From Modestobacter altitudinis (GTDB lineage Bacteria; Actinomycetota; Actinomycetes; Mycobacteriales; Geodermatophilaceae), in the NCBI RefSeq assembly GCF_005930475.1, contig NZ_SJEW01000001.1, positions 111,810-175,809 of the forward strand: a stretch of DNA of 64,000 bases, written 5' to 3'. The notes under the pieces are model-generated. The model had not been told where the DNA came from and made no database searches. It worked only from the letters and a program-made list of their open reading frames with translations. The position numbers and the translations under genes were made by a program. Shown piece after piece: positions 28,130 to 35,811 of this stretch (its first letter is position 1; the number at the start of each line of letters is the position of its first letter).

Positions 28130-28825
28130 CTACACGTCGGTGATGCGGACGCCGGCGTGGGCCTTGTAGCGGCGGTTGACCGACACCAGGTTGATCGTCA
28201 GCGCCTCGACCTGCCGTGCGTTGCGCAGCCGCCCGGCGTACACCCCCCGCATGCCCGGGAGGCGACCGGCCAGCGCCTGCACCAGGTCGGTGCCCTCGCG
28301 GGTGTCGCCGACGACCATGACGTCGCCGTCCAGGGTCGGCTGGGAGAGGTCCTCCAGCGTCACCGCGGACAGGTGGTGGAACGCGCCGACGACGGAGCTG
28401 TCCGGCAGCAGCGCGGCCGCCTGCTGGCAGACGCTGCCCTCCGGGACGTCGAGCACGTAGGCGCCGAGCTCGTCCCAGCCCATCGGCACCACGCAGTCGA
28501 CGACGACCTTGCCCGCCAGCGGGGTGGCCAGCTCGGCGATGGTCTCGGCGTGCCCGGCGTAGGGGACGGCGACGATGACCACGTCGGCCGCGCCGGCGAC
28601 GTCCACGTTGGACCCGCCGCGCACCGACACCTCGACCCCGCCGGCGGCCGCCCTGGCCCGGGTGGCCACCTCGCCGGCGACCTCCTCGGCGCGCTGGGCG
28701 TCCCGGGACCCGAGCAGCACCCGCTGGCCGGCGGCGGCCAGCCGGACCGCCAGCCCACGCCCCTGCGGTCCGGTCCCCCCGAGCACCCCGACGACGAGGT
28801 CCTCCACCGCACGTCCGTCCGTCAC
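28130..28825 (-). CDS. npdG: NADPH-dependent F420 reductase
   Basis: A 231-residue Rossmann-fold oxidoreductase that exchanges hydride between NADPH and coenzyme F420. The N-terminal nucleotide site reads VLGGTGPQGRGLAVRLA, and SRD at about 39-41 is the NADPH-specific segment. VIVAVPY, CVVPMGW and GAFHHLSA are also typical. The start is GTG at 28823-28825. Its presence implies that the organism makes F420, as many actinobacteria do. It follows a small SPOR-like gene in the same direction. Confidence 0.9.
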   Translation of the reverse strand: MTDGRAVEDLVVGVLGGTGPQGRGLAVRLAAAGQRVLLGSRDAQRAEEVAGEVATRARAAAGGVEVSVRGGSNVDVAGAADVVIVAVPYAGHAETIAELATPLAGKVVVDCVVPMGWDELGAYVLDVPEGSVCQQAAALLPDSSVVGAFHHLSAVTLEDLSQPTLDGDVMVVGDTREGTDLVQALAGRLPGMRGVYAGRLRNARQVEALTINLVSVNRRYKAHAGVRITDV

Positions 28826-28866
28826 GAGCCCTCCCGTCCCCGCGGGCGACCCGGCCGGACGCCCCT

Positions 28867-28886
28867 GCCGAGGATCATGCCTCGGC
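28867..28886 (-). terminator. Small hairpin between the SPOR-like gene and npdG
   Basis: A 7-bp stem (GCCGAGG with CCTCGGC) and a 6-nt loop lie 28 nt after the stop codon of the upstream small gene on the minus strand. It is short, so this is only a possible terminator. Confidence 0.35.
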
Positions 28887-28913
28887 GGTCCTGCGGCGGC
28901 TGACCCGGTGGGT

Positions 28914-29102
28914 TCAGCGGTCGCCCTCGTCCCAGGCGCGGTCCTCGGCGTCGGCCCGCTCGTTCCGCTCGGCGACCTTGTCCAGCGCGTGCTCGGCCTC
29001 CGACCGGGTGGCGAAGGGGCCGAGCCGGTGACGCTCGGCGCAGCCGTCCCTGGTCTCGACGGTGTGGTGCTTCAGACAGAAGAAGAAGGGGCCCTCGTCC
29101 AA
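28914..29102 (-). CDS. Small SPOR-like protein, 62 residues
   Basis: A short acidic protein with GPFFFCLKHHTVE at the start and RLGPFATRSEAEHALDKVAER in the middle, the pattern of small actinobacterial proteins annotated as SPOR-domain. An AGGAG box lies 6 nt before a TTG at 29100-29102, which I take as the start; no ATG or GTG gives the family N-terminus. The role is unknown. It lies upstream of npdG on the same strand and is divergent from the GGDEF gene. Confidence 0.65.
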   Translation of the reverse strand: MDEGPFFFCLKHHTVETRDGCAERHRLGPFATRSEAEHALDKVAERNERADAEDRAWDEGDR

Positions 29103-29258
29103 CGTCGTCTCCTCTCGGGAACTGCTCCGGCGTGCAGCCTTCCACCCCCTCCCGGGTCGGCGCTGGGCCGGCCGGACCGGCCGCGACCCGGACGAGTTCC
29201 GGAAACAGGAGAGCTCGATGGGGTTCTGCTGGACCCGCGTGTGGTGCATCCTGCTGCC

Positions 29259-30434
29259 ATGTCGGGGGACGAACCGCTGCACCGAGGTCGCGATCGTCCT
29301 GCCCGCACCGTCACCGACCTGCGGCGGGAGGACGACCCGGCCCTCGCGGCGGACGGCTCGGACACCCGGCTCGCCGCCCGCTGCCTGGCCGCGCTGCTGG
29401 GCGTCGGGGCGGCTCTGGGTTCGCTGAACCTCCTCATCGACGGCGTGCTGCGCCCCGGACCGACCCGGCCGGTGTACGCCGTGACCATGGCCGGGCTGCT
29501 GGTCCTGGGCCTGGTCGTCCTCGTGCGCCGGCGGGTGAACGCGGCGACCACCGCGACGATGGTGGTCGTCGGTGACCTCGTCTACGTCGTCGTGGCGGAG
29601 TCGGTCACCGACCCGTTGCGCTACGCCTCACCGCTGATGCTGCTGTTCTGCTGCGTCGCCGCCGCCTGGTTCCTCGGGCCCCGGATGCTCGCGCTGCACA
29701 TGGCCCTGGTGGTCGCCGCCTGTGCTGCCGTGCTGGGCCGCAGCTACCCCGACACCGCGAGCCTGCTGGTGCAGGTCACGGTGAACGCCGCCGTCCTGGA
29801 CCTGATGACCCTGGTGATCTTCCTGCTGCGCCGGCGGGTGCAGCGACTGCTCGTGCACACCGTGGCGCTGTCGTCCACCGACCCGCTCACCGGGCTGGCG
29901 AACCGCCGCTCGCTGGTCGAGCAGGCCCCCCGGATCTGGAAGCAGGCCCGCCGCGACGGGGAGCGGGTGGCCGCGCTGGTGCTGGACCTGGACCACTTCA
30001 AGCGGCTCAACGACGCCTTCGGGCATGCCGCCGGTGACGACGTGCTGCGCTGCGTGTCCGCCGCGCTGGCCGCGACCGTCCGCCCGACCGACGTCCTGGC
30101 CCGCACCGGTGGCGAGGAACTGGTCGTGCTCGGGCTGGTCGCCGACAACAGCGAGGCTCGGCACCTGGCCGAGCGGCTGCGGTCGGCCGTGGCAGCCAGC
30201 GGCTCGGAGCACCACCGCAAGGTCACCGTCTCCATCGGGGTGGCGCTCACCCGCCCCGGCTACGGCGAGGACCCCGCGGACGCGCTGTGGCGGCTCATCG
30301 ACCGGGCCGACGTGGCGATGTACCAGGCGAAGCAGCACGGCCGGGACCAGGTGGCGCTGGCCGCCGCGGCCGTCGTCCCGGCGCCCCGCGTCCCCGGCGG
30401 GCCCACGCCGCGCGCCGCCAGCGGGCGGACCTGA
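29259..30434 (+). CDS. Membrane diguanylate cyclase (GGDEF)
   Basis: A 391-residue protein with about six membrane segments (residues 40-190) and a C-terminal GGDEF domain. The active site is GGEEL (284-288) and the inhibitory I-site RPTD (275-278) sits five residues before it, so product feedback is likely. It would make c-di-GMP from GTP. The membrane part has no recognised ligand domain. The ATG at 29259 is chosen since it directly precedes the charged N-terminus. It is one of three c-di-GMP genes in the window. Confidence 0.9.
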   Translation: MSGDEPLHRGRDRPARTVTDLRREDDPALAADGSDTRLAARCLAALLGVGAALGSLNLLIDGVLRPGPTRPVYAVTMAGLLVLGLVVLVRRRVNAATTATMVVVGDLVYVVVAESVTDPLRYASPLMLLFCCVAAAWFLGPRMLALHMALVVAACAAVLGRSYPDTASLLVQVTVNAAVLDLMTLVIFLLRRRVQRLLVHTVALSSTDPLTGLANRRSLVEQAPRIWKQARRDGERVAALVLDLDHFKRLNDAFGHAAGDDVLRCVSAALAATVRPTDVLARTGGEELVVLGLVADNSEARHLAERLRSAVAASGSEHHRKVTVSIGVALTRPGYGEDPADALWRLIDRADVAMYQAKQHGRDQVALAAAAVVPAPRVPGGPTPRAASGRT

Positions 30435-30479
30435 TCGCTCGACGGTGCACTGGTCCGTGGGGTCTGTTCTCCTACCGGC

Positions 30480-31802
30480 ATGACCGCCACCGTCGACCTG
30501 ACCGTCCCGGACCCCACCCGCACCGTGCCCCTGCCGCTCCGCGAGCAGGCCGACGTGCGAGCCCGCTGGCTGACCCAGCGCCTGCTCGACGTGCTCCCCG
30601 GGCTGATGGACCGCGCCGGCATCGACCTGTGGATCGTGCTCGGCCGCGAGTACAACGAGGACCCGGTGCTGGCCACCATGCTGCCGGCGACCTGGCTGTC
30701 GGCCCGGCGGCGGACGATCCTGCTGTTCCACCGCAGCGACGACGGCGTCACCGCCGCGGCCGTCTCCCGCTACCCGGTCGGCCAGTTCCTCACCGCCTGG
30801 GAACCCGACGAGACCCCCGGGACGACCGCCGCGCAGTCGCAGTGGGCCGCGCTGCGCCGGTTCGTCGACCAGGCCGCACCGCGGACCATCGGGGTGGACT
30901 CCTCCCCCGTCTTCGCGCACGCCGACGGCCTCTCGCACACCGAGCACGGGCTGCTGGTGCAGGCGCTGGGTCCGCACGCGGACAGGCTCGTGTCGGCCGA
31001 GCAGCTCGCCGTCGGCTGGCTGGAGACCCGGCTGCCCGAGGAGATCGCGGCGATGCACGCGATGAACCGCCTCGTCCACCAGGTGATCGACGAGGCCTAC
31101 TCCCCCGCCGTCATCACGGTCGGGGAGACCACCGCGCTGGACGTCGCCTGGTGGATCCGGCAGCGCTTCGCCGACCTCGGCGTCGACGGCTGGTTCCAGC
31201 CCACCGTCGGGCTGCAGCGCGCCGGCGTCCCGCTGGCCGACGAGCGCGGCACGGCGCTGCCCGGCGTGCCCTGGGACGCCGTCATCTCCCCCGGCGACCT
31301 GGTGCACTGCGACGTCGGCCTGTCCACGCTGGGGCTGACGACCGACACCCAGCGCAACGGCTACGTGCTGCGCCCCGGGGAGACCCGGGCACCGGCCGGT
31401 CTGGTCGCGGCGCTGGCCGTCGGCAACCGGATGCAGGACCTCACCACCGAGGCCCTGCAGCCCGGCCGCACCGGCGACGAGGTGCTCGCCGCCGCGCGGG
31501 CCGCCGCTGCGGCCGCGGGCGTGGACGGCGACGTCTACTCCCACCCGGTCGGGGTCCACGGCCACGGCGCCGGTCCGGCGATCGGCCTGTGGGACCAGCA
31601 GGACGGCGTGCCCGGCGCGGGCTCGGCGCCGGTCCGCACCGACACGGTGTGGGCCCTGGAGCTGTGCGTGCGGGTCCCGGTGCCCGAGTGGGGCGGTCAG
31701 CTGGTGCGGCTGGGGCTGGAACAGGGCATCGCGCTCACCGAACGCGGGGTGGAGTACCTCGACGAGCGGCAGACCGAGCTCATCCTCATCCCGTCGTCCT
31801 GA
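30480..31802 (+). CDS. M24 family metallopeptidase (Xaa-Pro aminopeptidase-like)
   Basis: A 440-residue protein with an N-terminal creatinase-like domain and a C-terminal pita-bread fold. The metal ligands are visible: the aspartates in HCDVGLSTLGLTTDTQR, the histidine in HGHGAGPAIG, and the glutamates in ALELCV and GLEQGIALTE. It probably removes residues before proline or acts on a related small substrate. It starts 45 bp after the GGDEF gene in the same direction and is convergent with the potassium-channel gene. Confidence 0.88.
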   Translation: MTATVDLTVPDPTRTVPLPLREQADVRARWLTQRLLDVLPGLMDRAGIDLWIVLGREYNEDPVLATMLPATWLSARRRTILLFHRSDDGVTAAAVSRYPVGQFLTAWEPDETPGTTAAQSQWAALRRFVDQAAPRTIGVDSSPVFAHADGLSHTEHGLLVQALGPHADRLVSAEQLAVGWLETRLPEEIAAMHAMNRLVHQVIDEAYSPAVITVGETTALDVAWWIRQRFADLGVDGWFQPTVGLQRAGVPLADERGTALPGVPWDAVISPGDLVHCDVGLSTLGLTTDTQRNGYVLRPGETRAPAGLVAALAVGNRMQDLTTEALQPGRTGDEVLAAARAAAAAAGVDGDVYSHPVGVHGHGAGPAIGLWDQQDGVPGAGSAPVRTDTVWALELCVRVPVPEWGGQLVRLGLEQGIALTERGVEYLDERQTELILIPSS

Positions 31803-31814
31803 CCGGTCCCCGCG

Positions 31815-32573
31815 TCAGCTGACCGGCGGCGCGTCGAGCTCGCGTCGGTCGGCGAGCTCGGCGCGCAGCCGGCGCACCTCGTCGGCCAGCTCGCGGACCT
31901 CGGCCAGCAGCGCGGCGTCGTCCGCGTCGTCCTGCGCCTGCGCGGCCTCGGCGACCCGGCCGACGAACCAGGAGGCGACGGCGGCGGTCACGACGCCGAG
32001 CAGGGCGATCCCGCTGACCATGAGCAGCACCGCGACCAGCCGGCCGTCACCGGTGACCGGGTACTCGTCGCCGTAGCCGACGGTGGTGATGGTCGTCAGC
32101 GCCCACCAGACCGCGTCGCCGTAGCTGGTGATCGAGGCGCCGGGCGCGCCGCGCTCGGCGTCGTACACGGCCAGCGAGGCCATGAAGACGACCAGGGACG
32201 CGGTCATCGTGACGTAGGCGGCGACCCGGCCGTGCAGGCTGGTGGTCAGCCGCCGGTCGAGCACCCGGGCGACCCGGACCAGGCTGAGGACCCGCAGCGG
32301 CCGCAGCAGCGGCAGCACCACGGCCAGGCCGTCGACCCAGTTCTGCCGGACGAACCGCCACCGGTGGTCGGCGAGCACCAGGCGCAGCACGTAGTCGGCC
32401 AGGAACACCGGCCAGGCCACCACGGTGACCGTGCGCAGGGTGACCAGCAGCGGGTGCGGCAGGTCCGGGCGCAGCACGCCCCAGGCGTAGGCCGCGACGA
32501 ACAGCAGCGCCAGCACGACCAGCGGCCACTGGCTGAGCTCCTCGTACCGTCTGCGCAGGGCGTCCTTGCTCAC
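31815..32573 (-). CDS. Voltage-gated-type potassium channel
   Basis: A 252-residue membrane protein with six predicted segments, an arginine-rich S4-like stretch (RPLRVLSLVRVARVLDRR) and the selectivity filter TTVGYGD. The C-terminus (about 210-245) is a charged coiled coil with repeated LAEVRELADEVRRLRAEL that could assemble the tetramer. It passes K+ across the cytoplasmic membrane. The start is GTG at 32571-32573. It is the last of a run of minus-strand stress-type genes. Confidence 0.9.
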   Translation of the reverse strand: MSKDALRRRYEELSQWPLVVLALLFVAAYAWGVLRPDLPHPLLVTLRTVTVVAWPVFLADYVLRLVLADHRWRFVRQNWVDGLAVVLPLLRPLRVLSLVRVARVLDRRLTTSLHGRVAAYVTMTASLVVFMASLAVYDAERGAPGASITSYGDAVWWALTTITTVGYGDEYPVTGDGRLVAVLLMVSGIALLGVVTAAVASWFVGRVAEAAQAQDDADDAALLAEVRELADEVRRLRAELADRRELDAPPVS

Positions 32574-32591
32574 CGGGTCAGTCTGGCCGGG

Positions 32592-33014
32592 TCACCCCTG
32601 GCGCGCGGCGGCGGTCTGCTTGTCGTTGGCCTTCCGGATGGCCTCGACGAGCTCGTCCTTGCTCATCGACGAGCGGCCGTGCACGCCCAGCCGCCGCGCG
32701 AGGCCCATCAGGTGCTCCTTGGTGGCGTTCGCGTCCACCCCGCCGTACGTCTCGCGGTCGGTGTCGGCACCGCCCTCGGCCTGCGGGTCGCTCGGGCCCT
32801 TGTGGTCCTTGGGCTCCCAGTGGTCACCGACCTTCTCGTGGGTGTGCTTGACCGCCGCCCACGCCACCTGGTTGGCCCGCTGCTCGTCGCCGTAGGACTC
32901 GGCCGCCGAGTCGTGCGCCTTCGCGAAGGTGCGCTGGGCCTTGTCGTCCGAGCGCTGCAGCGTGCTGGGGATCTCGTCCTGCCGCGCGTCGCCGCTCTTC
33001 GTCGTCTTCGCCAC
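32592..33014 (-). CDS. ChaB family protein with Rho-N-like C-terminus
   Basis: A 140-residue charged protein. The first part (about 12-65: IPSTLQRSDDKAQRTFAKAHDSA, then YGDEQRANQVAWAAVKHTHEKVG) is the ChaB fold; the last 40 residues (ATKEHLMGLARRLGVHGRSSMSKDELVEAI) look like a SAP/Rho-N nucleic-acid-binding motif. Such fusions are common in actinobacterial stress loci, but no activity is established. A GGAGGAGG box precedes the GTG at 33012-33014. Confidence 0.82.
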   Translation of the reverse strand: MAKTTKSGDARQDEIPSTLQRSDDKAQRTFAKAHDSAAESYGDEQRANQVAWAAVKHTHEKVGDHWEPKDHKGPSDPQAEGGADTDRETYGGVDANATKEHLMGLARRLGVHGRSSMSKDELVEAIRKANDKQTAAARQG

Positions 33015-33028
33015 GGGTCCTCCTCCGC

Positions 33029-33280
33029 TCAGGGCAGGTCGGCGGTCTCCGCCGACTGCCGGTGGCCGCCCTGCGCGTCGTCGGGGTCGGCGTCCACCGT
33101 CCGCTCCTCGGACTCGGCGAGGATCACCGCGGCCTGCACCTTCGGGTCCAGGCCGCCGTTCGTGGGGTTCGCGTCGCCCTCCACGGACTGCTCCTCGGGG
33201 AGGAGCTGGGCGCGGCTGTCGACGTTGTGCTCGGTGAGGTTGGCGATCGCCTCGGGGGACGGGTCCTTCATGCTGGGCAT
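33029..33280 (-). CDS. Small acidic hypothetical protein
   Basis: I do not recognise the family of this 83-residue protein. It is acidic, Glu/Asp/Asn-rich and without hydrophobic stretches, probably disordered. The ATG at 33278-33280 follows AGGTGG; a GTG at 33287-33289 is the alternative. A GGGTAG box sits at 33290-33295, so the transcript may have a very short leader. It lies 14 bp upstream of the ChaB gene and is probably co-transcribed with it. Confidence 0.55.
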   Translation of the reverse strand: MPSMKDPSPEAIANLTEHNVDSRAQLLPEEQSVEGDANPTNGGLDPKVQAAVILAESEERTVDADPDDAQGGHRQSAETADLP

Positions 33281-33289
33281 GAGGCCCAC

Positions 33290-33295
33290 CTACCC
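33290..33295 (-). promoter_or_regulatory. Possible sigma-B-like -10 box (GGGTAG)
   Basis: The minus strand reads GGGTAG just upstream of the small acidic gene, with a GTGCAT sequence 15 bases further upstream. The box matches the -10 of the divergent promoters at 34.85-34.91 kb. The -35 match is weak. Confidence 0.35.
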
Positions 33296-33332
33296 CGCTC
33301 CCCCGAGGCGATGCACGGCGCCAGCGGTCCGC

Positions 33333-33590
33333 TCAGAAGCGCTGCTGTTCGGTCTTGATCCCCAGGGCCTGGGCGACGTCCTGCATGTTGGTGAACTCGG
33401 TGCCGGCCGGCAGCCGGCGGAGCTGGGCGAGGACGTTGTCGGGGGCGTTGGACTCCTCGGCCTTGCTCACCAGGGTGTCCCGGTCGGCCGGCCACACCTC
33501 CTTGCCCAGTGCTTCGGCGATGGCCGCGCGGCGCTCGAGGTCGGCCGGGTCGGTCCCCGGGGAGGTCGCGGGCTGGTGCGGGTCGGTCAT
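33333..33590 (-). CDS. DUF2795 family protein
   Basis: An 85-residue protein with the DUF2795 core (NVLAQLRRLPAGTEFTNMQDVAQALG), a small helical domain of unknown function common in actinobacteria and often found in stress loci. Start ATG 33588-33590. It lies after the baeRF gene on the same strand. Confidence 0.75.
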   Translation of the reverse strand: MTDPHQPATSPGTDPADLERRAAIAEALGKEVWPADRDTLVSKAEESNAPDNVLAQLRRLPAGTEFTNMQDVAQALGIKTEQQRF

Positions 33591-33610
33591 GGGTGTTCCG
33601 TTCTCTCGGT

Positions 33611-33628
33611 CGGCCGCGGTCGCGGCCG
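33611..33628 (-). terminator. Hairpin after the baeRF gene
   Basis: A 7-bp all-GC stem (33611-33617 with 33622-33628) and a 4-nt loop lie 24 nt past the baeRF stop on the minus strand. Confidence 0.5.
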
Positions 33629-33651
33629 TGGTCAGGGGGCTGAGCGGTAGG

Positions 33652-34779
33652 TCAGTTGGCGGTGGAGGCGTCGGTGTAGCGCAGGACGGCGGCCACCGGG
33701 ATGTCGCCGGGCATCGCCGACCGGGGCAGCACGACGACCCCGGCGTTGCTGCCGACGGCGGCCCGCAGCAGCGCCCGTTCGACCGGCACCCGGGCCGCAT
33801 CGGTGATCCCGAGGGCGGCCATGTCCTCGGTGCTCACCCCGACCTCCAGCGGGGAGGTGCCGACGAACAGCTGCTCGTCGTCCTGCTCCTCGGCCAGCAC
33901 GAGCGTCTCCACTTGCGCCTTGCGCAGCGCCTCGACGACCAGCGCGGTGCCGGTCAGGGCGAGCCCGTGGGCCGAGGCGGCCGAGATCTGCTCCAGCACC
34001 GAGGCGTCCTCGGCGGCCTCGTGCTCGGCGAGGAGCTCCTGCACCCGCTCGTCGATGACCGAGCGGTCGGCCCCTTCGGCCCGGCCACCCTCGTCCATGT
34101 CGACCAGGACGGCCTTGATCTTCGGGGTGGCGCGGTCGGTGAAGATCTGCCGGGCCCGGATGTCGCCGGCGAGCAGCACGAACCGGGTCCCGGACTCCTC
34201 GACCAGCTCGTCGATCTCGTCGATCACCTGCTGCATGTTGTGGATCCAGACGTTCTCGGCGGTGTGCTGGTACCGGTGGTGGGACCAGCCGCCGACCTTG
34301 ACCTTCTGCATCAGCCGGGTGTCACCCTCGACGGTCTTCTCCTGCGACGGCAGGCCGGGCGCCGTCGCGACGGTGATGTCCGCACCCACCCGGTCGGCGA
34401 CGACGACGATGTGCGGGATGCGGCCGGGCAGCGCGCGGAGCACGGTCACCAGGTCCGGCATGGGCGACCACTCGGCGGTCTCGGCCCGGGGGGCGGCGGC
34501 GAGCGGCGCGTCGAAGAGCACCGTCCCGTCGGGCCCGGCGACGACGGCCCGCCCGCGGTACGTGCCGGCCTCACCGCCGTCGTTGCCCTCGATCAACCGG
34601 CCGCGCACCGCCGCCACGACGGCCTCGGGCGCACCCTGCTCGGTGAGCCGGTCGGCCAGGGCCCGGACCCGCAGGTCGAGCTCCGCGTCGGCGTTCTCGG
34701 TGATGTGCGTGACGTCGGCACACACGGTGGCGAACGGGCCGGGGTGGTCGGTCACAGACCCCAGGAAGGTCACGTCCAT
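33652..34779 (-). CDS. Bacterial eRF1-like protein (baeRF family, Rv2629/Balon-related)
   Basis: A 375-residue protein of the bacterial archaeo-eukaryotic release-factor group; Rv2629 of M. tuberculosis is the homologue I know. HIVVVADRVGADITVA, the W-SHHRYQH segment (about 170-180) and RFVLLAGDIRARQIF match the family, and the last third is an L7Ae-like domain ending in VLRYTD. Related proteins (Balon) bind the ribosomal A site of idle ribosomes in dormancy; that role is plausible here, not proven. It has no GGQ motif. AGGAG lies 11 nt before the ATG. It is read from one arm of a symmetric sigma-B-like divergent promoter. Confidence 0.82.
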   Translation of the reverse strand: MDVTFLGSVTDHPGPFATVCADVTHITENADAELDLRVRALADRLTEQGAPEAVVAAVRGRLIEGNDGGEAGTYRGRAVVAGPDGTVLFDAPLAAAPRAETAEWSPMPDLVTVLRALPGRIPHIVVVADRVGADITVATAPGLPSQEKTVEGDTRLMQKVKVGGWSHHRYQHTAENVWIHNMQQVIDEIDELVEESGTRFVLLAGDIRARQIFTDRATPKIKAVLVDMDEGGRAEGADRSVIDERVQELLAEHEAAEDASVLEQISAASAHGLALTGTALVVEALRKAQVETLVLAEEQDDEQLFVGTSPLEVGVSTEDMAALGITDAARVPVERALLRAAVGSNAGVVVLPRSAMPGDIPVAAVLRYTDASTAN

Positions 34780-34851
34780 GGGACGAACTGCTCCTTCGGT
34801 GCGTGCGGTCAGGGGCCGGTGCTGGGCCCCGCGTCCTACGACGGTCGGCCT

Positions 34852-34877
34852 ACCCACCGCCCCCGCGCTCACACCCG
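34852..34877 (-). promoter_or_regulatory. Sigma-B/SigF-like promoter of the baeRF gene
   Basis: Minus strand: GGTGT (34873-34877), 15-nt spacer, GGGTAG (34852-34857). This resembles the SigF/SigB pattern GTTT/GGWWT-N15-17-GGGTA. The leader to the baeRF ATG would be about 65 nt. Confidence 0.55.
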
Positions 34878-34878
34878 G

Positions 34879-34906
34879 TGTGTCAGCGGCAACCGACCGG
34901 GTAGGC
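34879..34906 (+). promoter_or_regulatory. Sigma-B/SigF-like promoter of the DUF8129-type gene
   Basis: Plus strand: GGTGT (34879-34883), 17-nt spacer, GGGTAG (34901-34906). The -35 box lies one base from the -35 box of the opposite promoter, so the pair is symmetric. Confidence 0.55.
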
Positions 34907-34943
34907 GGTCCGGGACCTGTTCCCACGACCGGAAGGAGCCGGG

Positions 34944-35279
34944 ATGTCCGAGCGCACCGATCTCCCGCTGCCCGACTACGACCACCTGCCCGTGGGGAGC
35001 CTCACCTCCCGCATCCGCACGCTGGACGCCGACGGACTCCAGACGGTGCTGAGCTACGAGAAGTCCCACGCCAACCGGATCCAGGTCGTCCAGGCGATGT
35101 CCCATCGGCTCGGCGAGCTGAGGTCAGGGGCGCAGCCCTCGGGTGGTGACCCGGCGGCCGCCCAGCCCGAGCACGCCCCGGCTGCCGCCGGCGGATCCGA
35201 GGTCTCCGAGGCCACGTCCGGCCCGCCGATCAACCCGCCCTCGCACGGCGACCCAACCAACCCGGCGCAGCCCCGCTGA
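34944..35279 (+). CDS. Small hypothetical protein, DUF8129-like
   Basis: A 111-residue protein whose N-terminal half (LPDYDHLPVGSLTSRIRTLD, then LSYEKSHANRIQVVQAMSHR) is a conserved actinobacterial domain of unknown function; the C-terminal half is a Pro/Ala/Gly-rich tail. A GGAAGGAG box precedes the ATG. It is driven by the sigma-B-like promoter at 34879-34906 and faces ykvA, 10 bp away. Confidence 0.75.
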   Translation: MSERTDLPLPDYDHLPVGSLTSRIRTLDADGLQTVLSYEKSHANRIQVVQAMSHRLGELRSGAQPSGGDPAAAQPEHAPAAAGGSEVSEATSGPPINPPSHGDPTNPAQPR

Positions 35280-35289
35280 CCCGGCTCGC

Positions 35290-35718
35290 TCAACCGCGGT
35301 CCGGCGTCCCCACCTCCGGGGACGCCGGACCGCCGAGCAGCCTCAGCACGATCCGCCGGTCTCCCGGCCAGGCCTCCAGCAGCACCTCGCGGGGCACCCG
35401 CCGGGCGGCGTAGCGCAACGCCAGCGCGACGACGACGACGTCGTCCAGCGGCCCGATCACCGGCAGGAACTCCGGGATCAGGTCGATCGGCGAGAGCACC
35501 CACAGCCCCGCGACGACCAGCGCCACCCGCACCCGCCGGGGCACCGCCGGGTGCCGGCGCAGCCGCCGCACCGTCGTGACGCAGGCGGGGAGGAACCGGG
35601 CCAGCTCCTTCGCGGTGCCCTCCGGCAGGCGGCGGGCGAGCAGCACCAGCACCGCCCAGCTCAGCAGCAGGGCCGCCGCGCCGACGCCCAGCGCGGTCAA
35701 CCAGCGTGCGGGGTCCAC
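35290..35718 (-). CDS. YkvA/DUF1232 family membrane protein
   Basis: A 142-residue protein with one hydrophobic N-terminal segment (about 8-28) and the DUF1232 core PIDLIPEFLPVIGPLDD (about 85-105). Function unknown. The GTG at 35716-35718 has no strong ribosome binding site. Its last codons contain a perfect 16-bp hairpin that looks like the terminator of the convergent gene. Confidence 0.8.
   Translation of the reverse strand: MDPARWLTALGVGAAALLLSWAVLVLLARRLPEGTAKELARFLPACVTTVRRLRRHPAVPRRVRVALVVAGLWVLSPIDLIPEFLPVIGPLDDVVVVALALRYAARRVPREVLLEAWPGDRRIVLRLLGGPASPEVGTPDRG
35296..35333 (+). terminator. 16-bp hairpin inside the 3' end of ykvA
   Basis: Arms 35296-35311 and 35318-35333 are perfectly complementary with a 6-nt loop. 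It starts 17 nt after the stop of the plus-strand DUF8129-like gene and lies within the last 15 codons of the convergent ykvA gene. Confidence 0.75.
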
Positions 35719-35811
35719 CCGACCATCGTCGCAGCCCGACCGGCCGCGCTCGAAAGGGTGAGTGGCGCGCAACCGACTTCACCCGGTCTCCCAGCGGTCC
35801 GATGAGCTGGC

